This document shows, one piece after another, positions 50,501 through 63,164 of a DNA stretch of 64,000 nt. Location of the stretch: assembly GCF_019703515.2 (NCBI RefSeq), contig NC_059387.1, forward strand, positions 34,194,877 to 34,258,876. The letters are read 5' to 3'. The notes under the pieces are model-generated. The model was given only the letters and a program-made list of their open reading frames with translations. It was not told where the DNA came from and did not search any database. This DNA comes from Myxocyprinus asiaticus (Eukaryota > Chordata > Actinopteri > Cypriniformes > Catostomidae). Made by a program: the position numbers and the translations under genes. Numbering within the stretch: the stretch's first letter is position 1; each line of letters begins with the position of its first letter.

Positions 50501-53500
50501 CAATCTCAACAAACAATCTAACAATTAGTCAACTAACAATCTAACAATTAGTCAACTAACAATCTCACCTAACAATCTAACAATCTCAACTAACAATCAG
50601 TCAACTAACAATCTAACAATCTCAACTAACAATCTAACAATCTCAATTAAAAATCTAACAATCTCAACTAACAATCAGTCAACTAACAATCTAACAATCT
50701 CAACTAACTATCAGTCAACTAACAATCTCAACTAACAATCTAACAATTAGTCAACTAACAATCTCAACTAACAATCAGTCAACTAACAATCTAACAATCT
50801 AACAATCACAACTAACAATCTAACAGTTAGTCAACTAACAATCTAACAATCTCAACTAACAATCTAACAATTAGTCAACTAACAATCTAACAATCTCAAC
50901 TAACAATCTAACAATTAGTCAACTAACAATCTAACAATCTAACAATCACAACTAACAATCTAACAGTTAGTCAACTAACAATCTCAACTAACAATCTAAC
51001 AATTAGTCAACTAACAATCTCACCTAACAATCTAACAATCTCAATTAAAAATCTAACAATCTCAACTAACAATCTAACAATTAGTCAACTAACAATCAGT
51101 CAACTAACAATCTAACAATCTCAACTAACAATCAGTCAACTAACAATCTAAAAATCTCAACTATCAATCAGTCAACTAACAATCTAACAATCTCAACTAA
51201 CAATTAGTCAACTAACAATCTCAACTAACAATCTAACAACCTCAAATAACAATCTCAACTAACAATCACAACTAACAATCTAACAATCACAACTAACAAT
51301 CTAACAGTTAGTCAACTAACAATCTCAACTAACAATCTAACAATTAGTCAACTAACAATCTCACCTAACAATCTAACAATCTCAACTAACAATCAGTCAA
51401 CTAACAATCTAACAATCTCAACTAACAATCAGTCAACTAACAATCTAACAATCTCAACTAACTATCAGTCAACTAACAATCTCAACTAACAATCTAACAA
51501 TTAGTCAACTAACAACCTCACCTAACAATCTAACAATCTCAACTAACAATCAGTCAACTAACAATCTAACAATCTCAACTAACTATCAGTCAACTAACAA
51601 TCTCAACTAACAATCTAACAATTAGTCAACTAACAATCTCACCTAACAATCTAACAATCTCAACTAACAATCAGTCAACTAACAATCTAACAATCTCAAC
51701 TAACAATCAGTCAACTAACAATCTAACAATCTCAACTAACTATCAGTCAACTAACAGTCTCAACTAACAATCTAACAATTAGTCAACTAACAATCTCAAC
51801 TAAAAATCTAACCATCTCAACTAACAATCTAATAATCTCAACTATCAATCAGTCAACTAACAATCTAACAATCTCAACTAACAATCTAATAATCTCAACT
51901 ATCAATCAGTCAACTAACAATCTAACAATCTCAACTAACAATCTAATAATCTCAACTAACAATCAGTCAATTTACAATCTCAACAAACAATCTAACAATT
52001 AGTCAACTAACAATCTAACAATTAGTCAACTAACAATCTCACCTAACAATCTAACAATCTCAACTAACAATCAGTCAACTAACAATCTAACAATCTCAAC
52101 TAACAATCTAACAATCACAACTAACAATCTAACAGTTAGTCAACTAACAATCTCAACTAACAATCTAACAATAAGTCAACTAACAATCTCACCTAACAAT
52201 CTAACAATCTCAACTAACAATCAGTCAACTAACAATCTAACAATCTCAACTAACAATCAGTCAACTAACAATCTAACAATCTCAACTAACTATCAGTCAA
52301 CTAACAATCTCAACTAACAATCTAACAATTAGTCAACTAACAACCTCACCTAACAATCTAACAATCTCAACTAACAATCAGTCAACTAACAATCTAACAA
52401 TCTCAACTAACTATCAGTCAACTAACAATCTCAACTAACAATCTAACAATTAGTCAACTAACAATCTCACCTAACAATCTAACAATCTCAACTAACAATC
52501 AGTCAACTAACAATCTAACAATCTCAACTAACAATCAGTCAACTAACAATCTAACAATCTCAACTAACTATCAGTCAACTAACAGTCTCAACTAACAATC
52601 TAACAATTAGTCAACTAACAATCTCAACTAAAAATCTAACCATCTCAACTAACAATCTAATAATCTCAACTATCAATCAGTCAACTAACAATCTAACAAT
52701 CTCAACTAACAATCTAATAATCTCAACTATCAATCAGTCAACTAACAATCTAACAATCTCAACTAACAATCTAATAATCTCAACTAACAATCAGTCAATT
52801 TACAATCTCAACAAACAATCTAACAATTAGTCAACTAACAATCTAACAATTAGTCAACTAACAATCTCACCTAACAATCTAACAATCTCAACTAACAATC
52901 AGTCAACTAACAATCTAACAATCTCAACTAACAATCTAACAATCACAACTAACAATCTAACAGTTAGTCAACTAACAATCTCAACTAACAATCTAACAAT
53001 AAGTCAACTAACAATCTCACCTAACAATCTAACAATCTCAACTAACAATCAGTCAACTAACAATCTAACAATCTCAACTAACAATCAGTCAACTAACAAT
53101 CTAACAATCTCAACTAACTATCAGTCAACTAACAGTCTCAACTAACAATCTAACAATTAGTCAACTAACAATCTCAACTAAAAATCTAACCATCTCAACT
53201 AACAATTTAACTATCTCAACTAACAATCTAATAATCTCAACTATCAATCAGTCAACTAACAATCTAACAATCTCAACTAACAATCTAATAATCTCAACTA
53301 ACAATCAGTCAATTTACAATCTCAACAAACAATCTAACAATTAGTCAACTAACAATCTAACAATTAGTCAACTAACAATCTCACCTAACAATCTAACAAT
53401 CTCAACTAACAATCAGTCAACTAACAATCTAACAATCTCAACTAACAATCTAACAATCTCAATTAAAAATCTAACAATCTCAACTAACAATCAGTCAACT

Positions 53501-55525
53501 AACAATCTAACAATCTCAACTAACTATCAATCAACTAACAATCTCAACTAACAATCTAACAATTAGTCAACTAACAATCTCAACTAACAATCAGTCAACT
53601 AACAATCTAACAATCTAACAATCACAACTAACAATCTAACAGTTAGTCAACTAACAATCTAACAATCTCAACTAACAATCTAACAATTAGTCAACTAACA
53701 ATCTAACAATCTCAACTAACAATCTAACAATTAGTCAACTAACAATCAGTCAACTAACAATCTAACAATCTAACAATCACAACTAACAATCTAACAGTTA
53801 GTCAACTAACAATCTCAACTAACAATCTAACAATTAGTCAACTAACAATCTCACCTAACAATCTAACAATCTCAATTAAAAATCTAACAATCTCAACTAA
53901 CAATCTAACAATTAGTCAACTAACAATCAGTCAACTAACAATCTAACAATCTCAACTAACAATCAGTCAACTAACAATCTAAAAATCTCAACTATCAATC
54001 AGTCAACTAACAATCTAACAATCTCAACTAACAATTAGTCAACTAACAATCTCAACTAACAATCTAACAACCTCAAATAACAATCTCAACTAACAATCAC
54101 AACTAACAATCTAACAATCACAACTAACAATCTAACAGTTAGTCAACTAACAATCTCAACTAACAATCTAACAATTAGTCAACTAACAATCTCACCTAAC
54201 AATCTAACAATCTCAACTAATAATCAGTCAACTAACAATCTAACAATCTCAACTAACAATCAGTCAACTAACAATCTAACAATCTCAACTAACTATCAGT
54301 CAACTAACAATCTCAACTAACAATCTAACAATTAGTCAACTAACAACCTCACCTAACAATCTAACAATCTCAACTAACAATCAGTCAACTAACAATCTAA
54401 CAATCTCAACTAACTATCAGTCAACTAACAATCTCAACTAACAATCTAACAATTAGTCAACTAACAATCTCACCTAACAATCTAACAATCTCAACTAACA
54501 ATCAGTCAACTAACAATCTAACAATCTCAACTAACAATCAGTCAACTAACAATCTAACAATCTCAACTAACTATCAGTCAACTAACAGTCTCAACTAACA
54601 ATCTAACAATTAGTCAACTAACAATCTCAACTAAAAATCTAACCATCTCAACTAACAATTTAACTATCTCAACTAATAATCTAACAATCTCAACTAACAA
54701 TCAGTCAACTAACAATCTCAACTAACAATCTAACAATTAGTCAACTAACAATCAAACAATCTCAAATAATAATCTAACAATTAGTCAACTAACAATCTCA
54801 ACTAACAATCTAACAATTAGTCAGCTAACAATCTAACAATCTCAACTAACAATCTAACAATTAGTCAACTAACAATCTCAACTAACAATCTAACAATTAG
54901 TCAACTAACAATCTCAACTAACAATCAGTCAACTAACAATCTAACAATCTCAGCTAACTATCAGTCAACTAACAATCTCAACTAACAATCTAACAATTAG
55001 TCAACTAACAATCTCACCTAACAATCTAACCATCTCAACTAACAATCTAACAATCTCAACTAACAATCTAACAATCTCAACTAACAATCAGTCAACTAAC
55101 AATCTAACAATCTCAACTAACTATCAGTCAACTAACAATCTCAACTAACAATCTAACAATTAGTCAACTAACAGTCTCAACTAACAATCTAACAATTAGT
55201 CAACTAACAATCTCAACTAAAAATCTAACCATCTCAACTAACAATTTAACTATCTCAACTAATAATCTAACAATCTCAACTAACAATCAGTCAACTAACA
55301 ATCTCAACTAACAATCTAACAATTAGTCAACTAACAATCTCAACTAATAATCTAATAATGTCAACTAACAATCTCAACTAATAATCTAATAATCTCAACT
55401 AACAATCAGTCAATTTACAATCTCAACAAACAATCTAACAATTAGTCAACTAACAATCTCAACTAACAATCTAACAATTAGTCAACTAACAATCTCAACT
55501 AACAATCTAACAATCAGTCAACTAA
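47503..55525. repeat. 8-kb tandem array of TAACAATC words (satellite)
   Basis: About 8,020 bp built almost wholly from an 8-mer taacaatc, a 13-mer tcaactaacaatc (variant acaactaacaatc) and a 15-mer agtcaactaacaatc (variant with ttagtc), in varying order. The plus strand has almost no G apart from agtc. Stops in every frame exclude coding. A rare variant, caatttacaatc, recurs at 48,491, 49,980, 50,494, 51,968, 52,796, 53,310 and 55,411. The blocks 48,491-49,980 (1,489 bp) and 50,494-51,968 (1,474 bp) match except for one missing 15-mer, so whole kilobase blocks have duplicated. Array edges are sharp: gcgttaacgatctcaactaa on the left, caactaatgagctgctgagt on the right. Confidence 0.97.
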
Positions 55526-55964
55526 TGAGCTGCTGAGTGGGAAAGTGAATCGTCCAATCACGAGGTCAAAAAAATATATAAAACAATACTGATATGCTAC
55601 CAACAAATATTGGAGTGTCTGGAGCACAGAGAAAATCTGAAGCAACCAGTCAGAGAGCAGCCTCATGTCATCTGCTTGCCAAAAGTTTAAGGACTTACAT
55701 ACACACTCATTTGGCCGGCGCCCTGCACACCGGAAGTATAGCCTATGTATTCACACAGAAATGAAGCAAATACATTTTTTGATAACATTTAAAAAAAATA
55801 AATGCTAACACATGACTACCAGGCACATAGTACGACTAAATTTTATTTCATAGTTATTTTGCAATATATAATTTATTTATGTTTAACATGTTTAAGTAGC
55901 CTTCTTCTCTAGATAACTTGAAGGAGGCAATGCCTCAGCATCCCCTATTGGCCAGCCGCCACTG
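55526..55964 (-). mobile_element. 5' end and terminal repeat of the hAT element
   Basis: The right end, read on the minus strand, starts CAGTGGCGGCTGGCCAATAG GGGATGC, the look of a hAT terminal inverted repeat, pointing left toward the hAT transposase at 47.4-43.3 kb. The following bases are gttataag. No exact partner duplication was found near 43 kb (gttataaa at 42,814 is a weak candidate without a matching end). If right, the 8-kb array lies inside this transposon. Confidence 0.5.
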
Positions 55965-56400
55965 GTTATAAGTGTTTTGAAAATAGACTCCTGTGTCACA
56001 TAAACTCATATTCACATGTGCCTGTGGCTTCATTAACACTTTCTGTTTTTAATTTATATCTTATTCCATTCTAAATACAGATCAGTAACACATATGATGA
56101 TTTTCCAAACTCACAAAAGCCCTTCGCACACAATAGTAGAAATAGTAGCTTTTAATGGATGATGCTACTCAAATGGCTTTGAGTTACATACTCATTATTA
56201 AGAGAACCACAATGTCACATGTTTGTCATTTATATCACTTGAATGCAATAGACCCTCAAAAAACAAAAAACAACCTTTTGTCTAATTAAATGTCTTTACA
56301 TGTTAGTTGATAGTAAGTTGTTTTTGGAATGTTTCTTGAAAGGTCAAAATGGGAAGTTAGAATAGTTCAGGAGGAGGTTAGATTTGTCAAAGGTGTGGCG
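55965..56400. other. spacer, nothing recognised
   Basis: AT-rich; no coding or repeat family identified. Confidence 0.45.
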
Positions 56401-56406
56401 ATCTGG

Positions 56407-57480
56407 CTAAAGTTCCGGATGAACCGTTGGTAAAAATGTGCAAACCCCAGAAACCATTGGACCGCTTTGAGAATCTGGGGTTGGCCAATCCACAACTGCT
56501 TTTACCTTGGCAGGGTCCATCCAGATGCCGTAAGATGAGAGAACAAACTCTAGGAAAGTAATGGACCGTGTGTGAAACTCACACTTCTCCACCTTGACAA
56601 ACTGACGATTCTCTAGCAGTCCCTGAAGCACTCTCCTGACGTGATGGACATGGTCCTGACTCTTCTGGGAGAAGATCAGAATGTCATAGAGAGAGACAAA
56701 AACAAACCGATTGACCATGTCTCTAAGCACGTCATTGACGTGTGCCTGGAAGACCGCCGGGGCATTAGAAAGGCCAAAGGGCATGACCAAACATTAAAAA
56801 TGCCCTGTTGGGGTGTTAAAAGCGGTCTTCCATTCATCCCCCTTCCTGATCCAGATAAGGTGGTAAGCATTGCAGAGGTCCAACTTTGTGAAGACTGACA
56901 CCCCCTACAAGAGTTCAAAGGCTGAAGACACCAGTAGCAAGGGGTAACGATTTTTAACAATGATGTCATTCAACCCCCAATAGTCTATGCAGTGATGCAA
57001 AGACACGTCTTTCTTCCCCATGAAGAAGAACCCCACCTCTGACAGAGAGGAAGATGGACGGATAATACCGGCTGCTGAGAATAAACTTCTCCATGGAGAG
57101 TGAATAAATACGTCCCCGAGGTGAAGAAGTGCTGGGTAGGAGATCAACTGCACAGTCGTATGGGTGGTGCAGGCAAAGACGTAGCTCAGGACTTACTGAA
57201 CACTGCCCTCAGGTCGTGGTAGACCTCGGATGCCCCGGTGAGATCTATCGCTCCTCCTGCAACACAGAGCATGACAAAACAGGGGAGAGAGTGGAACCAA
57301 GACATTGTGACAAACAAAAAGGACTCAGCCACGGGTTTCCCAGAACCACTAGAGGGGGAATGAATGATGGAAAAACAGATCTCTTCAACGTGGTTCCCTG
57401 AGATGGTGAGAATGAGGGGGGCAGTGATGTGAATGACCTTGGTTAGGGGAGTTCCACAAAGAGTGCTGGTCGAGATGGGG
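56407..57480 (-). pseudogene. Ty3/gypsy pol fragment (reverse transcriptase), dead
   Basis: Minus strand. Running from 57,480 there is a protease-to-RT linker, then RT pieces at 57,100-56,970 (a GFFFMGKKD block) and 56,790-56,407 ([20 protein letters not shown], then [16 protein letters not shown]). The catalytic YxDD box is altered (the equivalent stretch reads SLYDILIF), the segment between the two pieces is frameshifted, and several stops occur upstream. RNase H and integrase are absent. An LTR retrotransposon remnant, not a functional element. Confidence 0.85.
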
Positions 57481-58425
57481 TCTTAAATGACTGTAAAAAT
57501 GATGATTTAAACAACTTTACTGCTCAAACAATACATGAGTTTTAACAGAAGAATTAATGAAAGTTTCACATTTTTGCCTCTAAAAATTGGCCACATTCAC
57601 TTCACTGTAACCTCCATTTTTGTGTTTTTAAAGAAAAGGAAGGATGAGTCGAAATGAATTTTTGCGGTAATTAACATTATGCCACAATAGCTGTCGATTG
57701 AGCTTAACTTGTGTTGAACCTGGAAAATTCCTTTCACTGAATGTTTTTCCTAGGTAACAGTGATGGAAATATTCAATAGCCTTTTTTTTTCTTTTTTTTA
57801 GTCAAGGGTTTAACGTATGTGTTTATACAGAATTACTGTAAGACTGGAGCTTGTTGTACCCTTATATACTGTATATTTCTGTTTATTGGCATGTTTTCAG
57901 ATTGTCTTGTGGCGGTTCAGTCACCAGCATTAACTGTCTCTCAGGCTTTGTTTCAGCTGCTGTGAGTTATTTAAAGAGATGGACAAAGTGGGACGGGATG
58001 GTTCACATACTACTCTGGGGGTGGAAATGTGACTTGCTGGATTCTGGCACGAAATGAGCAATAACATCATCAATAACATCAACAGGAAAATATATGTTTA
58101 AAAAAAAACACATAAAAAGACCACACACACACACACACACACACAAAAGATGTCAGAGGCTGTCACACATATAGGAGAAACATTCTTCACCCAAACAATT
58201 GCACTGTAAACAACCCTTGTGTGGTCAAGAGACCCCAGTATTTAAATGGGATATTCTGTAATCTCTCTGTCTATCTGTCTGTCTAACAGCCTCCTAGCAA
58301 TGCCCTAGTAACCACTCAAAGCAGGTTAGCAACCATCTCTTTAATTTGCCCACATATTCAGATCACACAAGGCCTAAATACTCTGTTAAACTACCAAAGT
58401 GTTCAAACTACATAAGACGTGACCT
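57481..58425. other. spacer with small repeats
   Basis: 57,640-57,745 is an inverted relative of the repeat at 11,811; (AC)n at 58,123-58,146; a 'gttgctagg' minisatellite piece near 58,290-58,335. No gene. Confidence 0.5.
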
Positions 58426-58429
58426 TAAA

Positions 58430-59518
58430 ACTAATCTTCAATACACAACTGTGAGCAAACAAGATATTCTTCTTGAGCACAACCGTGTGTTCTTTGTGTA
58501 TATGGAATATTCACAACAGTATTTATTGTGTATTCCTAAAACAGGCTTCACACAAGCCTGTTCCCTGTAATTCCACATGTAACCACTTGAGGTAGCCATT
58601 TGTGCCTCGACCCCTTGATGTTCATTGATTTCCTGCAGCTTCTCAATGAGAAAATTAACATGCAGAAGAATGAACAGAAAATCAGTCTTGAGTGAGATCA
58701 TATCCAGAGATTGAACACAATTATAAGCTTCATTCACCAGCTTCATCTTCTCTATCTCATTCCTCTAAAACTGAGATTCCATGATTGTTCCTGGATTGTT
58801 TGATATTTTTTATCAAAGGGCTCTGATTAACCGTTGTCAAACAGGAAATACACTGACTGATTCTTCTCAGTTACAGCACACTTAATTTTAGCCTCTTTGA
58901 CGGCCGTCTGGGCATTTTTAGGGTGAGTGTGTGAAGAGAATGACAATATTTCAGCAATAACATTGCCAAATAAGGACTGAATAGAGTCAAATATGTATTG
59001 TTGTCTTTCAGAGAGATGATTTAGAATTGGTTTAATCACTAAACACACTGCATCTATTTCATAGACTTCATCTTTAGATATACATAAACTCATAAAATCA
59101 TGGCGATCTTTTCATCAAACCTAAAACCACAAGTGTCTCCGTATCCTGGTGTGTCAATGATGATTAAATCAACTGAACTCCCTTGTAAATACACACCATA
59201 GACGGTGACATCAGAGGTCTGACTGAGAGGTTTTGTTCAGTCACTCTGATCATCTGTGATCTCAAACCACACTTTGTCTCTTCTCTGATCACCTAAGAAA
59301 CAGTTGATCATAGTATTGATCAGTGTTGTGTTTCCTGTACCTGCTTCTCCCATCATCAGAATGGTTTTAAGGGGTTTGTTTGTGTCTCTCTCCCCAAAGA
59401 TCATTTCCTTAAATTTGATGAAATTATCCAAATTGTCTGTCCTTATTTGCAGACGGTATCAAGCATCATTTCCCTCTTGATTTACGATGCTTTTCTCGAT
59501 GAATTGTTTATGGTTCAT
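58430..59518 (-). pseudogene. P-loop GTPase pseudogene (AIG1/septin-like fish multicopy type), copy 1
   Basis: Minus strand. The start ATG at 59,518 (MNHKQFIEKSIVNQEGNDA) is followed after 19 codons by an in-frame TGA. The frame then resumes through LDNFIKFKEMIFGERD to the P-loop GEAGTGNTTLIN (59,360-59,325), where the invariant Lys of GxxxxGK(S/T) is Asn. After a stop and frameshift the G3 motif IIDTPGYGDT appears in another frame (about 59,165-59,136). Then comes 59,093-58,830 (DAVCLVIKPILNHLSERQQY IFDSIQSLFG), and finally the helical C-terminal part 58,746-58,560 (KLVNEAYNCVQSLDM, FLIEKLQEINEHQG). Roughly a full-length gene in order, but with several breaks. The family name is uncertain; I recognise the type, not a specific gene. 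Confidence 0.75.
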
Positions 59519-61085
59519 GTTTTAATCTGTTCATATTGTTAACCTGCAATGTAAAGCGGTATAAAACACAATGGTTATGTGTTAATGTTGTACAATGTGG
59601 TGTAATTTATAATGCTAATGTTGCTTGGAGATATATTTCATGGCAAAATGTTCAAAGAATAAAAATAATATGAGATACGTCATAGTGCAAAGACAATGGG
59701 CACCGGCAATAATTTTTTATATTTTTGTGCAATCATGTGGTAAGTCTAGGCACAAGTGGGTTGGTGAAATTGCGCACGCATGGCACTAATGGGCTGTGTT
59801 AGCAGCAATTTAATTCTGAGTTTTTTCTCCAGTTATTGTACCTTCTGCATCGTGAAGTTCCAAACGCAAGTTGGGGAGGACCTTGTTCATCTAGACCTGC
59901 CAATCATATCACAAGGACATACAAGTGGCTGCTTCCCTTGCTCAGGTGATGATTCTTCTGGCATCTCCCCATCTCCATCTTTATATTACATAAACGCCTA
60001 TACCAATTATTTTGAATCGTGTTTCTAGCCCGATAATCCAGGGTATGTTGGGGAGGTTGACTCAGAGTTCCAGCCCAGTCCCGCACTTGAGCCCCTCGCT
60101 TTGGACAGCCTGCCAAATATGTTTACCTTAATATACTCCAGGACTATATGTACAAACAAAATTGTGAACTATTATACTGTATATGTGAAGCAATGTCAAT
60201 ATACTGTAAATTAAGACAGCCTATTCATAAGAATTTGGAAGAAAAGAAATATTGACCTTTTGTGTCTTGTGCAATAACTACGTCCTTGCTGTGAACTCTC
60301 TTCTATTTTGTCTGCCATCGTTTCAATGTTATGGTGCTTAGTTGTGACATACTACAGAGGCTGTTTGTGTTTCCTCATGTCTTGACAAATCCCCTGCTCT
60401 GTAACTGTATTGTGTGGCTGCTCCGCACCACAATATGCAGTATTTGTTCTCAATCGGACTCTCTAGGACTGTTTGCTCTTGTTCTGCTCACCCGTTACAG
60501 GACACTTGAAACATGCTTTACTGTATGGGGTATTTAAAAAAATAAACATTAGATGATATTACTATACAAAGTCATTAATTGGTTCCTCTCCCTTGCAGTA
60601 TCCTGCTCTATGTTGACAAATTGCAAATGCTTAGACGAACACTGAATGCATATGGTACATACTGTAACTGTGGTTAGAAATTATATAAATTGGCAATATT
60701 GTTACACAAATTCACCATGTTTTGTTATGTTTCAGACATGTAATTTAAATGTTAATATTTTGCAAACACATAAAATAATCAAACTAGTTTATAACCTAGA
60801 AGTACATATACCAAATGATTCAATGATTAACTGTTAAGGTCCATTGCATGAAATGAGAGTCAAATGTATTAAAATAAACAAAAACAGATGTAAATGAAAG
60901 GTTTGACTGTAATACCATTATGAAAGGTAATTGAATGAAAGGTGTATAAATAGATAAAACACTTTTGTGGTGTGGTGAAGACATTGATTTGTGATTTTGT
61001 ATATTGTATAAGTTTTGTAAATCAGTGCACCTGAACACTTAGATGTGTTTACAAGTTACAATGAACACTTTTAAGGATGAATTTT
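59519..61085. other. spacer, no gene recognised
   Basis: A GC-richer patch at 59,800-60,120 has short frames on both strands without known domains. The rest is AT-rich. Confidence 0.45.
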
Positions 61086-61089
61086 TAAT

Positions 61090-61944
61090 GAACAATAGTG
61101 AGAACAAACAGTCCCAAAAGTAGAGGGACAATTCAAAGGATTTATTAACAACAAATATGAGCAGTCACTGGGTTGTGAAATCCTCCATGTAAGACCAGCT
61201 GACACGCAGCACACTGGAAAGCATCCACACTCCCGACACACGGGCAACCAACAGATACATGAGACAGGACCAACTAGGCAGAGAGAGTGCGGTTAATACT
61301 CAACATCGAACAAGAATACTCAAACACTCAGTCAACCCTGAGCAATATTAAACTTTCAACATTTAACAATCAAGCAAAGGACATGACACACAATGTGATT
61401 AAAATAGGCATGAACAAACAAGGAACAGGTGCCGCTCGCCAGCTGAAAGTTGGCATGATCAGCGTTCCCATGGAAACAATCAGGGTTCCCATGGAAACGT
61501 TGATTCCACGTGCCAGTGGCACCTGAAACACATGAGGAAGAAAACTTCAACACGCTTGGAACAAAACAAACAGTTAACGATGATACCATGGTCCTCGTCA
61601 GACAAAAATCCAACCTGACAAGGTGACAGGGCTGTGACATCACCGGAGAGCGCACGGCAGTAACTCGTGCATGGCGGTGAGCAACAAAGAACGTACGCGA
61701 AACACGAGACAGACAGGAGACGATGATGCCACGGACCTCGTCAGACAAAACCCAACCTGACAAGATGACAGGACCGTGACATCACCGGAGAGCGCACGGC
61801 AGTAACTCGTGCACGGCGGAAACCAACAACCGGACCCGTGCGTTCACACAAAAAACGTAAATGAAACACGAGACAGACGGGGACAATAATGACACGGTCC
61901 CGTCAGACAGAAACCCAACCTGACAAGGTGACAGGGCCGTGACA
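61090..61944 (-). mobile_element. LTR-like sequence with internal tandem duplication
   Basis: Read on the minus strand it begins TGTCACGGCCCTGTCACCTT and runs to an AATAAATCCTTTGAATTGTC polyadenylation-like region near 61,140 and gggactgtttgttctca. The start region is repeated: gtcctcgtcagac-type units begin at 61,591, 61,734 and 61,897 (spacings 143 and 163 bp). No target duplication was found. Probably a solo LTR. Confidence 0.5.
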
Positions 61945-62227
61945 GAAATATTAACTGGATTTGCAAAAGTTTGCCAGGTTAGTGGCATCAAAACTTTTAA
62001 AGATATTATAAAAGCACCAACGTGTTTGGGCCGATACGCATTGGTGCTTATATAATACGTAGCCCTCACAATAAAGGCTTTTTAACTAAAAACCCCACAA
62101 GAGTGCCTAGATGTGGATTTTTGTTTCCACTATTTGTTTTTCAACTTCCTATCCCTGATCTGGAGCACCTGTGGAATTGTTTGAATACCCGATGCGCTCG
62201 TGGACATTTCTTTCTTCTTCAATAATT

Positions 62228-62800
62228 CAAGTTTTTTTATTTATTTTGAGACACAATGTAACAAGGAAACCAGAAATCCACAAGCAGAAGATTACTGTAT
62301 ATTCAACTTTATTTTCTAAGTTACGATTGTGAAATACTGTATGTCTGCACATATTTTCAGTTCAAGGTTCTACAGATTGTCTGCATAAAAAAAAAAAAAA
62401 CACAACATATATACACTGAATCAACATTTAACATTTAACCCCCCCTTATACCCCTCCCCATCCCCAATCACCAAACCCACCCTAACCCCCAACGAACACC
62501 CCTGTGGTCACAAATAGTACGAAGTAAAAACACCAAGTAATTACCCCACTTGCTGTCGAATAAATTCTTAACCCCCAGCCTTCTGCTTGACATCCCTTCA
62601 AAAGCATCAACCCTCCCCATCTCCGCACACCACCCTAGAAATGATGGTGCCCTATCCGACTTCCATCCCCTTAAAATAATTTGCCTGTCCACCATAATGC
62701 TGGTTTTTTATGTGTTTATCCCCAAAATGTATGACCGCCCCATCGCCCAAAATACAGAGTCTGGGGCAGAGTGAAATTTACGTGCCTAAAACATCACACA
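62228..62800 (-). mobile_element. L1-like LINE, 5'-truncated 3' end
   Basis: On the minus strand the C terminus of ORF2 is readable (62,695-62,540: IILRGWKSDRAPSFLGWCAE, then MGRVDAFEGMSSRRLG and FDSKWGNYLVFL), a pattern of fish L1/Tx1-type ORF2 ends. A C-rich (plus) 3' UTR follows, ending in an A-rich tail (plus-strand caagtttttttattt at 62,229-62,243). Everything upstream of the ORF2 end is missing, as is usual after target-primed reverse transcription. Confidence 0.75.
62439..62465 (-). other. G-quadruplex motif in LINE 3' UTR
   Basis: On the minus strand four G-runs (4, 4, 4 and 7) are separated by loops of 2, 1 and 5 nt, fitting the canonical G4 pattern. It lies in the 3' UTR of the L1-like fragment. 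Confidence 0.8.
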
Positions 62801-62836
62801 AAAAAAATCTGAACTTTCAACCAAAATTCCTGGATC

Positions 62837-63117
62837 TTAACGCAGGCCTGCTCTCTTCTTGATGTTCTCCAGTGCTTTTGCCTTTTCAGGTTCATTGGTT
62901 TCCTTCAACTTCTCAATTAGAAAATCAATGTGCAGAAGAATGAATAGAGAATCAGAGAATGCGTTCATCTCCAGAGCTTCAACACAATGATAAGCTCCAT
63001 TCACCAGCTTTTTTCATTTCTCTAATTCTTGCAGATTTTCCTCCAGCTTTTTGACTAAAGACTCACTATCCCCAGTCTTATCAGCATATTTCTTCTTCAA
63101 ATCTCCTAGAGTTTTTA

Positions 63118-63120
<3 letters not shown>
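62837..63120 (-). pseudogene. P-loop GTPase pseudogene, copy 2 (C-terminal part)
   Basis: Minus strand. It matches the end of copy 1: KLVNGAYHCVEALEMNAF and FLIEKLKETNEPEKAKALEN, ending GLR with TAA at 62,837-62,839. Upstream is a coiled-coil-like stretch (LGDLKKKYADKTGDSESLVK). One in-frame TGA at about 63,012 separates the two. The GTP-binding domain is not present in the window on this side; a (TA)n tract and LTR-like DNA follow. Same strand as copy 1, so probably an old tandem duplicate. Confidence 0.7.

Positions 63121-63124
<4 letters not shown>

Positions 63125-63152
<28 letters not shown>
63125..63152. repeat. (TA)n microsatellite
   Basis: About 14 TA units at the upstream edge of GTPase pseudogene copy 2. 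Confidence 0.95.
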
Positions 63153-63154
<2 letters not shown>

Positions 63155-63164
63155 TCCCAGGGCC

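Noticed and set aside
47503..55525. CRISPR array
   Set aside because: No unique spacers between constant repeats; the units are overlapping short words in a vertebrate genome.
47503..55525. Interstitial telomeric repeat
   Set aside because: taacaatc words resemble CCCTAA only superficially; no TTAGGG/CCCTAA runs occur.
61356..61763. 135-codon minus-strand frame
   Set aside because: Lies in duplicated LTR-like sequence; no retroelement protein motif seen.
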